From Methylococcus geothermalis (GTDB taxonomy: Bacteria; Pseudomonadota; Gammaproteobacteria; Methylococcales; Methylococcaceae), in assembly GCF_012769535.1 (NCBI RefSeq), contig NZ_CP046565.1:3191501-3255500 (forward strand): DNA of 64,000 nucleotides, given 5' to 3'. The notes below the pieces were generated by a model that did no database searches, had not been told where the DNA came from, and was given only the letters and a program-made list of their open reading frames with translations. The translations under genes were made by a program, and so were the position numbers. Positions 24,780 to 33,765 of this stretch are shown here, piece by piece. Position 1 is the stretch's first letter. Each line of letters begins with the position of its first letter.

Positions 24780-25369
24780 AACAATAAGCACCAAAGTTAA
24801 TATATCAAGCAGGAAGCCCTTACAACTGCATTCAGCTCCCTATACGCCTCATTTTGCAAAAAAGCTAGACCTCAGCCATCCAACAGATGCAAGCGATCTC
24901 GATTAAAGCACATCGCCCCTTCGTCATGTTGTAGATCCAGCCTTTACTCGGACCGAAAAAAAACCGAACGAGCCATGTCAACGGTAACGTAGATCGTCTA
25001 CGCCACGAAAGCCAAATGATCCGCCGAAGCAACACGCAGCTCTGCGAAGGCACCGCCATCAGCAGCCCTCGCGCCGTAGGATCAGTCTCCGCTCTTGAGC
25101 GATAAAACCGCGTTCACGCACGCCGTAAACGGCCAACTCTTGGACGCACCTGGGCGTTTCCTGGTAAAATCACATTCGAGAGAGATCAGCGACGCCCTGC
25201 CATTAGCATCCAGACGTGACAATAAAGTACAACAATTATCATTAGCACGCCACACACGGGACATCCCAACCCGGCGCCATTGATTATAACCTCATTAATT
25301 TTGGTACAGCCATCTTGAGTAATTCGATAGGTGGTGGCGAGCACTAAGTTCAATTATTGAAAATACTAG
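24780..25369. other. Intergenic region of about 590 bp with no recognised gene
   Basis: This AT-richer stretch separates the leftward sulfotransferase-like gene from the rightward ABC transporter genes and should contain both promoters. Short open frames exist on both strands (for example 24865-25059 minus and 25095-25283 plus), but none has recognisable motifs or a good ribosome binding site. I saw no JUMPstart/ops element. Confidence 0.6.
25349..25361 (+). promoter_or_regulatory. Perfect palindrome immediately before the wzm start
   Basis: TTCAAT-T-ATTGAA ends eight bases before the wzm ATG and occupies the ribosome-binding position, where no Shine-Dalgarno sequence is present. It could be an operator or a small RNA hairpin limiting translation. 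No factor can be named. Confidence 0.25.
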
Positions 25370-26245
25370 ATGTCAACCTCAATACAAAATTTCACCATCA
25401 CCACAAATTCGATATCCGTGTCTAGTCATCCAGAAATCATCATAGAAGCAGGAAAAAGCGAACGCCATTACTGGCGAGATGTCTGGCGCTACCGTGAGCT
25501 GTTTTACTTCCTGGCTTGGCGCGACATTCTCGTCAGATACAAGCAGACGGTGATCGGTTTTGCCTGGGCGATCATCCGGCCACTACTCACCATCATTGTA
25601 TTCACCCTCATTTTCGGGCGGTTAGCACGGCTTCCTTCGGACGGCGCACCCTATTCGACGCTGGTATTGGTCGGAATGATTCCATGGCAGTTTTTCGCGA
25701 GCGCGCTCAACGAAGCGAGCCTCAGTCTTGCCAACAAAGAAAACATCATTACCAAGGTCTATTTTCCGCGCATCATCATCCCCATCAGCGGTGTCATCGT
25801 CAATTTGGCTGAACTCGCCATAGGACTCGCCATGCTGACGGTATTGCTCGCTTGGCAGCGTGTCCCGATTACGCTCAATCTTCTTTTCCTCCCCCTTATC
25901 CTGCTGCTGACGCTGTTGCTGACCTTCGGCTGCGCCATCTGGGTGTCTGCACTGAGCGCACGATTCCGCGATTTCCGCCAAATCGTACCATTCCTCTTGC
26001 AAATGGGCCTCTACATCTCTCCCATCGCCTACAGCGCCACAATCGTCCCCGAGACATGGCGCACTTGGTATGCGCTCAACCCTTTCACCGGTATCATTGA
26101 GGGGTTACGTTGGTCTGTCTTCGCCAATACCCCGGCACCGCCGACCCATGGGCTCGCGATTTCGCTAGGCATTGCCGCTCTCGCGACAGCCAGCGGCATC
26201 GCCTATTTCCGCAGCATCGAAAAACGCTTCGCCGAACTGCTCTGA
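25370..26245 (+). CDS. wzm: ABC-2 type polysaccharide export permease (Wzm-like)
   Basis: The 291-residue inner-membrane protein has the typical start of the export domain: HYWRDVWRYRELFYFLAWRD followed by ILVRYKQTVIGFAWAIIRP, then about six helices (TIIVFTLIFGRLA; LVLVGMIPWQFFASA; IGLAMLTVLLAW; LFLPLILLLTLLLTFGCAIW; FLLQMGLYISPIAYSA; ISLGIAALATASGIAYF). It forms the channel for lipid-linked glycan with the ATPase encoded four bases downstream. No Shine-Dalgarno sequence is seen; a palindrome occupies that position. Confidence 0.9.
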   Translation: MSTSIQNFTITTNSISVSSHPEIIIEAGKSERHYWRDVWRYRELFYFLAWRDILVRYKQTVIGFAWAIIRPLLTIIVFTLIFGRLARLPSDGAPYSTLVLVGMIPWQFFASALNEASLSLANKENIITKVYFPRIIIPISGVIVNLAELAIGLAMLTVLLAWQRVPITLNLLFLPLILLLTLLLTFGCAIWVSALSARFRDFRQIVPFLLQMGLYISPIAYSATIVPETWRTWYALNPFTGIIEGLRWSVFANTPAPPTHGLAISLGIAALATASGIAYFRSIEKRFAELL

Positions 26246-26249
26246 GCCC

Positions 26250-27512
26250 ATGTCTTACGCGATCCTCGCCGAATCAGTCGGTAAGTCTTTCACCCTGCAC
26301 CACCTGCGCAACCGCCCCAATGACAGTCTGCGGGATGCCCTTGCCGGCTCGTTATCCCACCTCAGCCGCTCCCTCCTCCGCCGAACCCGCGGAAACCAGC
26401 AAGACGAGACGGAAGAATTCTGGGCACTGAAGGACATCTTTTTTCAAATCCGGCCCGGCGAAAGAATCGGACTCCTGGGCCGGAACGGCGCGGGCAAATC
26501 GACCCTCTTGAAAATCCTCTCGCGCACGCTGGAACCTTCCACCGGCAGGATCAGAATCCGGGGACGCATCGCCAGCCTGCTCGAGGTGGGCACCGGCTTC
26601 CACCCGGAATTGACGGGACGTGAAAACATCTATTTCAATGGCGCCATGTTGGGCATGTCGAAGGCCGAGATCGGCAGAAAATTTGACGAAATCGTCGACT
26701 TCGCCGAGGTCGAGCAGTTCCTCGATACGCCGGTCAAGCATTACTCGTCCGGCATGTATGTCCGCCTTGGCTTTGCCGTCGCGGCCCATATCGATCCCGA
26801 AATTTTGATCGTCGATGAAGTCCTTGCGGTCGGCGACGCCCGATTCCAGAAAAAATCCATCGGAAAAATGCACCAAATCGGACAGGAAGGGCGAACGCTA
26901 CTTTTCGTTAGCCATAATATGAACTCGATCATGCAGTTGACGCAGCGGGCGCTGGTTTTGGAACATGGCAAAATCGTTTGCGATTCGGCCACCGGTGACG
27001 CCGTGACCAGGTACTTAAGCGTAGATGCCACGGAAGACGGCGTTCGACCATTGAAACCAAGAGTCGATTGGCTTTCTGACGTACATTTCCGCTGGTTACG
27101 AGAGGAAACCGACCCCGGCTTCAACAACCCATTGAATTTCCGTCTTGGATTCGCTACGGAACGGCGCATTTCCCGGCTTGTATTCACCATCGGCTTCGTC
27201 AATACTGTTGGGGCGCGCGTCTTGACATGCAAAGCAAATCTGGACGATATCGAATCTGGGCAACATAGCTTGGGACTTGGCATTACCGACCATCATTTAA
27301 TACCAGGCACCTATTTCGTTCAGCTCGATTTATGGGACTCAGCAGAAGAACTTTTTTCGTACGAGAATATTTGCACGGTCGATCTATTTGCGGCCAGCAC
27401 GGACGATCGCCTGATTCAACATATCAGCAGGCGCAGAGGAGACAAACTAGGATGCTACGCCCCCATTACGCTTCAAACTCTCCCCGCATCGGAAAGCCAT
27501 CAACACGATTAA
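26250..27512 (+). CDS. wzt: Polysaccharide ABC transporter ATPase with C-terminal glycan-binding domain (Wzt-like)
   Basis: The 420-residue protein has an ABC ATPase at about residues 30-245: Walker A GLLGRNGAGKSTLLKILSRT, HYSSGMYVRLGFAVA (the Wzt-type signature replacing LSGGQ), Walker B ILIVDEVLAVGD and the switch FVSHNM. The C-terminal domain (about 270-400) is a beta-sandwich-like region with LGLGITDHHLIPGTYFVQLD, as in Wzt proteins that read the glycan end before export. It follows wzm directly. Start ATG 26250. Confidence 0.9.
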   Translation: MSYAILAESVGKSFTLHHLRNRPNDSLRDALAGSLSHLSRSLLRRTRGNQQDETEEFWALKDIFFQIRPGERIGLLGRNGAGKSTLLKILSRTLEPSTGRIRIRGRIASLLEVGTGFHPELTGRENIYFNGAMLGMSKAEIGRKFDEIVDFAEVEQFLDTPVKHYSSGMYVRLGFAVAAHIDPEILIVDEVLAVGDARFQKKSIGKMHQIGQEGRTLLFVSHNMNSIMQLTQRALVLEHGKIVCDSATGDAVTRYLSVDATEDGVRPLKPRVDWLSDVHFRWLREETDPGFNNPLNFRLGFATERRISRLVFTIGFVNTVGARVLTCKANLDDIESGQHSLGLGITDHHLIPGTYFVQLDLWDSAEELFSYENICTVDLFAASTDDRLIQHISRRRGDKLGCYAPITLQTLPASESHQHD

Positions 27513-27521
27513 CGAATAGCC

Positions 27522-28793
27522 ATGCGATTGCCCCGTGTTCTTTTTACCCGTCTTCCGACAGATACTCGCTATCCATTCGCGGGCCAACTGCCTTTTTCGG
27601 ACAGCATGCCACGCCCGGCCCGGACATCGTTGCGCAATATAGAAACGAATGTTTCGCTCACCGAAAATACCGGCAACATGCTTATCGGCGAGTCATTAGG
27701 TCGAATCCTGGAACTCGACCGACTCCGCTCCTGCCGTCTGAATCTCACACGGCTATTGGCGCTCGGATGGAGTGCTGAACACATACGGGATGAAATCCAC
27801 AAACACTTCGATCTCGTTGTATTCCTGATGGCAAATGCCATCAGGGAAGATTTCGACTTGGGCGACCTTGCCGACGCTGTCAGCGCACTCGAAACCGACT
27901 TCATGGTTTTCGGTATAGGCATGCAGGATTCTCTACCCCCTACCCTCTCGACCTTACCGGAAGGGTCGCAACGGTTGTTACACCTGTTTGACAAAAAGGC
28001 ACTGATCTTCGGCGTGCGAGGAAAAGAAACCGAAAACTGGCTTCACAAGGTCGGATTGAATCGTGCAAAGGCACTTGGCTGCCCCAGCCTTTATGTATAT
28101 CCACAGAATCTGCTCGCTGTCGCCCCTCCCTCGGAAAGCAGCACCGCCACGGCAATTGCTTCCGGACATCTCACCAACCCGTCGCCAAGGAGCCGGAAGC
28201 TCATATCGCTGTTCCGCGACACAAAGAGCCACTACATCATGCAGGATGAATTACTAGCCGTTGCGCGAGCCTGCAAGGGCGACGAACGTCTGTACAACGA
28301 TGCGACCGGTCGAGTCCGGACGGAGCTTTGCAAACCGGTATTGGAGCGTATTCTTGGCAGCAAGATTCCATTCGACAATTTCTGGTATTTTCAAAATCTT
28401 GATGCATGGCGGGTTTTCTGCGCCCAAGCGGATTTCTATCTCGGGGATCGGTTCCATGGCGGCATTGTCGCCATGCAGGCCGGCATACCAAGCATCTTTA
28501 TCTGGAACGATCAACGGGCTCGCGAATTGACCGATTTTTTTGCACTTCCGAACATTTGTGTCTCCGACATCGGCGATGCCCAAGCACACGATCTGGCCGA
28601 CCACTTGCTCACCACGCAGGCATTCACAGAGTTCCGAGCCACCTATCGGCAACGGCTGGCTATTTTCGAGCGCACTCTCGGCGAGCATGGAATCCGCATG
28701 GATATTGATAGCCGATACTCCACATCGAAGAAATATAATATGAGACAGATTGTCCCTAAGGCGTACCAGAAATTATTCCGCGGATTCCATTGA
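27522..28793 (+). CDS. Polysaccharide pyruvyl transferase family protein
   Basis: The 423-residue protein has NTGNMLIGESLGRIL near residue 50, FMVFGIGMQDSL, and the C-terminal signature YLGDRFHGGIVAMQAGIPSI (residues about 305-325), diagnostic of the PS_pyruv_trans family. Members transfer pyruvate from phosphoenolpyruvate to make ketals on sugars, adding negative charge, though some are uncharacterised. It starts nine bases after wzt. No membrane segments; cytoplasmic. Confidence 0.85.
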   Translation: MRLPRVLFTRLPTDTRYPFAGQLPFSDSMPRPARTSLRNIETNVSLTENTGNMLIGESLGRILELDRLRSCRLNLTRLLALGWSAEHIRDEIHKHFDLVVFLMANAIREDFDLGDLADAVSALETDFMVFGIGMQDSLPPTLSTLPEGSQRLLHLFDKKALIFGVRGKETENWLHKVGLNRAKALGCPSLYVYPQNLLAVAPPSESSTATAIASGHLTNPSPRSRKLISLFRDTKSHYIMQDELLAVARACKGDERLYNDATGRVRTELCKPVLERILGSKIPFDNFWYFQNLDAWRVFCAQADFYLGDRFHGGIVAMQAGIPSIFIWNDQRARELTDFFALPNICVSDIGDAQAHDLADHLLTTQAFTEFRATYRQRLAIFERTLGEHGIRMDIDSRYSTSKKYNMRQIVPKAYQKLFRGFH

Positions 28794-28829
28794 AATCCAC
28801 CCCAATGCTCACCGAGACCAGAAAACAGC

Positions 28830-29624
28830 ATGGCTTTTCATAAGCGTTTGACCCGCATCGAGCGTGCTAGGCTTGCAGTCACGAAACTCACCTGCCCCAT
28901 GACCCGCAATGCCTTGCGTGTGATTCCGCTCACGGATTTCCTCTTCGGAATTTATGTTTCACGCCGCTATCGCTATGTATATATAGACAACCCAAAGACC
29001 GGCTGCACCTCGCTGAAATCCGCCATGGCCGAATTGGAACTTCGGGGAAGCGAGAGCAATCTCGATCCATTGAATCCAGAGGTCATTCATTATGATGCAT
29101 CTCCACTCAAATCTTTCGTGCCCATCTTTCCAAATCCGACCCTAAGCAACCTCGCAGGGAAAGGGTATCGATTCGTTACTTTCGTGAGAAATCCTTATCA
29201 GCGCTTGCTTTCCTGTTACCTGAATAAATTCGACAGCAACGTGACGACAGACAACCCCCAGGCTCGAAGAATGCCCAATGGTGCAGCTCCTGCCAATTTC
29301 GCGGAGTTCATCGAGGCAGTCATTGGGCAGGCCGACCACGATATGGATCCGCACTGGCGGAGCCAGACAACCAACATCCAATTCGGCAGGATCCAATACA
29401 CCCATATTGGCCGATTTGAAAACTATTCGGTCGATTATATGGAAACATTCCGCAAGCTAGGCATTCCGGACGCCGATATTCCTCGGCTTCGGCATCTCAA
29501 CAAGACGGAAGCGGGACGTGGCAGACTCAGCGAGTTCTACGACGAGAGGAGCCAGAATGCGGTTTACGCGAGATATCGGGATGACTTCTTAAACTTCGGT
29601 TACCCCTATGAACTTCCCGATTAA
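28830..29624 (+). CDS. Carbohydrate sulfotransferase-like protein (Sulfotransfer_2 type)
   Basis: The 264-residue protein has YVYIDNPKTGCTSLKSAMAE near residue 49, the 5'-phosphosulfate-binding PKTGCTS motif, and FVTFVRNPYQRLLSCYLNKF near residue 114, the 3'-phosphate-binding RNP..R..S motif. This is the classic PAPS-dependent carbohydrate sulfotransferase pair. HLNKTEAGRGRLSEFYDER near the end is also typical. It would sulfate a sugar of the glycan in the cytoplasm. PAPS synthesis genes are not in the window. Confidence 0.82.
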   Translation: MAFHKRLTRIERARLAVTKLTCPMTRNALRVIPLTDFLFGIYVSRRYRYVYIDNPKTGCTSLKSAMAELELRGSESNLDPLNPEVIHYDASPLKSFVPIFPNPTLSNLAGKGYRFVTFVRNPYQRLLSCYLNKFDSNVTTDNPQARRMPNGAAPANFAEFIEAVIGQADHDMDPHWRSQTTNIQFGRIQYTHIGRFENYSVDYMETFRKLGIPDADIPRLRHLNKTEAGRGRLSEFYDERSQNAVYARYRDDFLNFGYPYELPD

Positions 29625-29684
29625 CGCTCGCCCGAACATACCACCTCATTGTGATGCTCTCCGCCGACTGACAGCCCTGAAATC

Positions 29685-30710
29685 GTGACAACCCCAGCAT
29701 CCCCACCACGAGTTACTGTTTTATTTCCCGTTTATAATGGCGAACAGTATCTACGCGAGGCGCTGGAAAGTCTCCTGACACAAACCTTTCCGAATTTCTC
29801 ACTGCTCGCCATCGATGACGGTTCGACGGATTCCAGTTTGGAAATCCTTCGGTCCATCAAGGACCCTCGGCTTTCCGTGAAGGTCAACCCTACGAACAGA
29901 GGGCTGATCAACACATTGAATGAAGGACTGGAGCTTGTTCAATCCGAATATGTCGCCCGCATGGACGCCGACGACATCGCGACACCTTATCGACTGGAAG
30001 AGCAATTGGCATTCATGGATGCCCACCCCGACGTCGGTTTATGTGGCGGGTATTACGAGCGCTTTACGGATACCGAAAGCATCGTGGTGCGCCCTCCCAC
30101 CACCCATGAAGACATCAGTTATGCGCTGATTTTCGACAACGTGATGGCTCACAATACCGTCATGTTCAGGCGCAGCGTGCTGGAGCGCTACCGGCTTCGA
30201 TATGATCCGGCATTCGCCTACGCCGAGGATTATGAGCTATGGGTCCGTTTCGCACGCTACAGCCGCCTGGCCAACCTGCCGCGTGTGCTGGTCCGGTACC
30301 GCTTTCACCCCGCCAACACCAGCTCCCGCTTCAAAACGGAGCAGGAAGCCACCGCAGCCAAGGTGAGACATATCCACCGCGCCAATCTCGGACTCGAGCC
30401 CCAAGTCGGCGATGCCCTGTTGCATCGCCAGTTGTTCGATATGCGATTCGAAGGCGATCTGCGGCAGCTGAACGCGGCAGGCACCTGGCTTTCCAAACTC
30501 TACCGGATAGGCGTCTGGCGTTGCCGCCAGAATCCCGTCTCGCTCTTCGTTCAATTCAACAGGCTTTGGTATTCCGCGTGCGGCAAACTCGCTGATGACG
30601 GGTTGACGGTGTTCCTTCAATTCCTGAGGAAACCCTATGGGATGTTTGGAAATCCGTTATACACGTTGAAGTTGGCCTACCGTTGCTGGAAGCGTACCAA
30701 GATCGCATGA
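29685..30710 (+). CDS. Family 2 glycosyltransferase (tandem copy 1)
   Basis: The 341-residue protein starts with GTG. The GT-A domain occupies residues about 8-230: VTVLFPVYNGEQYLREALES, LLAIDDGSTDSSLEIL, and the DXD-like motif VARMDADDIATPYRLEEQLA, then YAEDYELWVRFARY. It transfers a sugar from a nucleotide donor to the growing chain. It closely resembles the next gene across its whole length, including the C-terminal part, so the two are paralogues from duplication. There is no clear ribosome binding site before the GTG. Confidence 0.87.
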   Translation: MTTPASPPRVTVLFPVYNGEQYLREALESLLTQTFPNFSLLAIDDGSTDSSLEILRSIKDPRLSVKVNPTNRGLINTLNEGLELVQSEYVARMDADDIATPYRLEEQLAFMDAHPDVGLCGGYYERFTDTESIVVRPPTTHEDISYALIFDNVMAHNTVMFRRSVLERYRLRYDPAFAYAEDYELWVRFARYSRLANLPRVLVRYRFHPANTSSRFKTEQEATAAKVRHIHRANLGLEPQVGDALLHRQLFDMRFEGDLRQLNAAGTWLSKLYRIGVWRCRQNPVSLFVQFNRLWYSACGKLADDGLTVFLQFLRKPYGMFGNPLYTLKLAYRCWKRTKIA

Positions 30711-30817
30711 GACATGCGGCAGCCGACTTGGTATCCTTACCGCCGCAAGAGCAACTACGTTGTTCGACTGCCGGTTTCACAGTGCATCGGCGAATGCCAA
30801 CAGCCAGTCGGCGCAAT

Positions 30818-31867
30818 ATGACACATCCTCCCAGTGATTCGGGCCGCGCCCCGCGCGTGACCATCCTCATGCCGGTCTTCAACGGCGAGAAGTACCTCGC
30901 CGTCGCCATGGAGAGCATTCTCTGCCAGACTTTCCGCGACTTCGTCCTGCTGGTCATCGACGACGGGTCGAGCGATTCCAGCCTCGCCATCGCTCAGTCC
31001 TTCGACGATCCCCGCATCCGAGTCGAACGGAATCCAGGGAATATGGGGCTGGTGAAGACGCTGAATCGGGGACTCGACCTGGTGCAGACCGAATTCGTCG
31101 CCCGGATGGACAGTGACGACATTTCACTCCCGCAGCGCCTCGAAAAGCAGGTGGCATTTTTGGACGAGAATCCCGACATCGGCATGTGTGGCACCGCCTA
31201 CGAACTGTTTCACGACTCGGTCCGGCAAACGATCCGGCCGCCGTGCCGGCACGAGGAGATCGTTTACGGGCTGCTCGACGACAACGTGTTCCTTCATAGC
31301 TCGGTGATCGTACGCATGGAGGTCCTGAATCGACATGGCCTCCGCTACAGCGAGGGCTACCGGCATGCGGAAGACTACGAGCTCTGGGCACGACTGGCCC
31401 GGCATACGCATATCGGCAACCTGCCCGAAGTCCTGGTGCGTTACCGTTCACACCCTGAAAACGTCAGCAACACCAACAAGCCCGAACAGATCGCGACCAG
31501 GGACAGGGTCAGGCTGGACCATCTGGCGTCGTTCGGGTTGGCACCGGACCCCGACCAAAAGGCGCTTCACATCGACCTTTTTTCCCTCGCCTTTCAGGGT
31601 TCCCCAGACCAGTTGGCCGAAGCCCGCCGCTGGCTGGAGACACTGGCCCGCGCGGTATCCGGTAAATGCGGCATCCCGGTAGGGCGGCTCCATCGCGATT
31701 TCGCGCTGTTGTGGTACGCGGCCTGCGGCCGCTCCGCTCATGAGGGACTCAAGGTGCTATTGTCCTATCTGAACTCGGCCATGGCCTGGCAGGGCCCCAA
31801 AAGCTATATGGTCAAGTTGCTTTTTCGCTGCCTGATGCGGGAGCCCATCCCGGCCATCACGAAATAG
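30818..31867 (+). CDS. Family 2 glycosyltransferase (tandem copy 2)
   Basis: The 349-residue protein shares every block with copy 1: VTILMPVFNGEKYLAVAMES, LLVIDDGSSDSSLAIAQSF, VARMDSDDISLPQRLEKQVA, HAEDYELWARLARH and LPEVLVRYRSHPENVS. The frame is open further upstream to 30683, overlapping copy 1, but ATG 30818 (MTHPPSDSGRAPRVTIL) aligns with the start of copy 1. Acceptor and donor are unknown. Confidence 0.86.
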   Translation: MTHPPSDSGRAPRVTILMPVFNGEKYLAVAMESILCQTFRDFVLLVIDDGSSDSSLAIAQSFDDPRIRVERNPGNMGLVKTLNRGLDLVQTEFVARMDSDDISLPQRLEKQVAFLDENPDIGMCGTAYELFHDSVRQTIRPPCRHEEIVYGLLDDNVFLHSSVIVRMEVLNRHGLRYSEGYRHAEDYELWARLARHTHIGNLPEVLVRYRSHPENVSNTNKPEQIATRDRVRLDHLASFGLAPDPDQKALHIDLFSLAFQGSPDQLAEARRWLETLARAVSGKCGIPVGRLHRDFALLWYAACGRSAHEGLKVLLSYLNSAMAWQGPKSYMVKLLFRCLMREPIPAITK

Positions 31868-31895
31868 CCTGACTTTTCTCCGTTCAAGCCCCTCG

Positions 31896-33734
31896 ATGCG
31901 TACCGTCCGTTTCCGGATCAGCCCGACGATCCCTCGCCACTCCTTGCTGCCAGGATTCCTGAAGCGCTCGCGCGTGGTAAAAACCTTGCGCTACACCGCT
32001 CTGTCGGTCTTCGGACTGCCGTTCGTTCCCCTCTACCGGCACCCCCTTGGACGTGCTTTGAAAAGCGCGCTCGGCATGCTGCTGGCGGGTGAGATCAAGA
32101 AACCGGCCATGCTGCTCTTGGGCACCCTGAATTACACCGTGTATTACGCCCTGTGGGTCCGCCACCCGTGGGGAGAGGCGAAGATACGGTCCAAGGTGGA
32201 AACCTCCAGTCTGCCCGCGCTCGATATCGCCTTCATCATCGGATCGACCGGGTCGGCGTCGCTGGAAGATATCGAGGTGACGCTGGAGTCGATCCGTACC
32301 CAGGATTTCCAGGGGCTTACCAGCCATATCGCGGTCATGGACCCTGCCTTGCCGCCCCTCACCTTCCGGCCGAACGAGGTCGTGCCCGACGGTTCGGAAT
32401 TCGTGTGTTTCCTGCAGGCGGGAGACAGACTGACCGCCGATGCGATCAGCCGGGTCGCGGCGTGCATCGACGGCTACCCGAAGTTCAAGCTGATCTATAG
32501 CGACCACGACTATCTGATCAAGGGGAAACATCGTTGTTTCGCCGAGTTCAAGCCGGACTGGAACTACGAGCTTTCGCTGGCCCGGTTTTATCTCCAGACG
32601 CCGGTTTTCTTCAGCGCCGCCAGTCTGGAAAAGCTGGGGTTCATGGCTCTTTCCGAGCCGTGTTCCCTCCCCGAAGTCGTATTCACGATCTACGAAAACC
32701 ACGGCAGCGAAAGCATCGCCCACATTCCCGCCATCCTCTGCCATCGCCCCTATTCCTGCCGAGACGACTGCGGTGGCGAACTCGACATCTACGGCAAGGC
32801 GGTCGCTGCTCATTTGGCACGGCGGGGGGAGTTGGCGAGGATCGAACGCAACCGGGAAGCGACCCGCGGCCTGTCGGTGCATTTCCCGCCTGCTCCGGAG
32901 CGTCCGCTGGTCTCCATCATCATCCCCACCCGGAACCGGGCCGACCTCCTGCGCAATTGCATCCAGAGCATCGAATCACGCACGGCGTACGACCACTACG
33001 AAATCCTGATCATCGACAACGGCAGCGACGAAGCGCAGACGCTGGATTACTTCCGTGAAATCGGGTCCCGCGGCGTGCGGGTGATTCCGGACCCCAGCCC
33101 GTTCAATTTTTCGGCCATCAACAACCGGGCGGCCGAGCATGCCCGGGGCCAGTATCTGGCCTTCCTGAACAACGACATCGAGGTGATCACCCCCGAGTGG
33201 CTGGGCGAGATGCTCGGCCTCGCGGCCCGGCCCGGCATCGGCGCCGTGGGCGCGCGCCTGTGGTACCCGAACGACCGCCTGCAGCACGCCGGCGTGATCC
33301 TGGTCGGCGGCGTGGCCGGACATGCCCACAAATTCCTCCCGCGTGGCCTGCCGGGCTACTGCGACCGGGCGGTGCTGCTGCAGGAGTTCTCCGCCGTCAC
33401 CGCGGCCTGCATGGTGATCCGCAAAACGAGCTTCGTGGACGTGGGCGGCTTCGACCCGGACCTGGCCGTGGCGTTCAACGACGTGGACCTCTGCCTGCGC
33501 CTGAAAGCCGCCGGTTACCGGAACGTCTGGACACCCGCCGCGGAACTTTACCACCACGAATCCTTGAGCCGCGGCAATGACACCGCGCCGGACAAGATCG
33601 AGCGGTTCCTGCGCGAATGCGCCTACATGCGTGAGCGCTGGGGCGATTTTCTGCGCAACGACCCGGCCTACAGCCCCAATCTGGCCTGGGACAACTACGA
33701 CTTCTCGCTGAGCTGGGAACGGCCGAAATTCTAA
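31896..33734 (+). CDS. Large two-domain family 2 glycosyltransferase
   Basis: In this 612-residue protein the N-terminal half (about 100-320) is a degenerate GT2-like domain (DIAFIIGSTGSASLEDIEVT, LIYSDHDYLIKGKHRCFAEF). The C-terminal half (about 335-600) is a full GT-A domain with VSIIIPTRNRADLLRNCIQS, ILIIDNGSDEAQTL, AFLNNDIEVITPEWLGEM and GGFDPDLAVAFNDVDLCLRL. This layout is common in O-antigen and capsule glycosyltransferases, where one module may be inactive or serve a second linkage. Start ATG 31896, 28 bases after copy 2. Confidence 0.87.
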   Translation: MRTVRFRISPTIPRHSLLPGFLKRSRVVKTLRYTALSVFGLPFVPLYRHPLGRALKSALGMLLAGEIKKPAMLLLGTLNYTVYYALWVRHPWGEAKIRSKVETSSLPALDIAFIIGSTGSASLEDIEVTLESIRTQDFQGLTSHIAVMDPALPPLTFRPNEVVPDGSEFVCFLQAGDRLTADAISRVAACIDGYPKFKLIYSDHDYLIKGKHRCFAEFKPDWNYELSLARFYLQTPVFFSAASLEKLGFMALSEPCSLPEVVFTIYENHGSESIAHIPAILCHRPYSCRDDCGGELDIYGKAVAAHLARRGELARIERNREATRGLSVHFPPAPERPLVSIIIPTRNRADLLRNCIQSIESRTAYDHYEILIIDNGSDEAQTLDYFREIGSRGVRVIPDPSPFNFSAINNRAAEHARGQYLAFLNNDIEVITPEWLGEMLGLAARPGIGAVGARLWYPNDRLQHAGVILVGGVAGHAHKFLPRGLPGYCDRAVLLQEFSAVTAACMVIRKTSFVDVGGFDPDLAVAFNDVDLCLRLKAAGYRNVWTPAAELYHHESLSRGNDTAPDKIERFLRECAYMRERWGDFLRNDPAYSPNLAWDNYDFSLSWERPKF

Positions 33735-33765
33735 GAATCCCGCTGCCACGCGTGAAACCCCGAGC

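Noticed and set aside
24865-25283. Short ORFs in the gap before wzm
   Set aside because: They have no recognisable motifs, poor start signals and unnatural composition; treated as non-coding.
25320-25350. JUMPstart/ops element upstream of the polysaccharide genes
   Set aside because: GGTGGTGGCGAGC is only loosely similar to the ops core GGCGGTAGC, and the wider JUMPstart sequence is absent.
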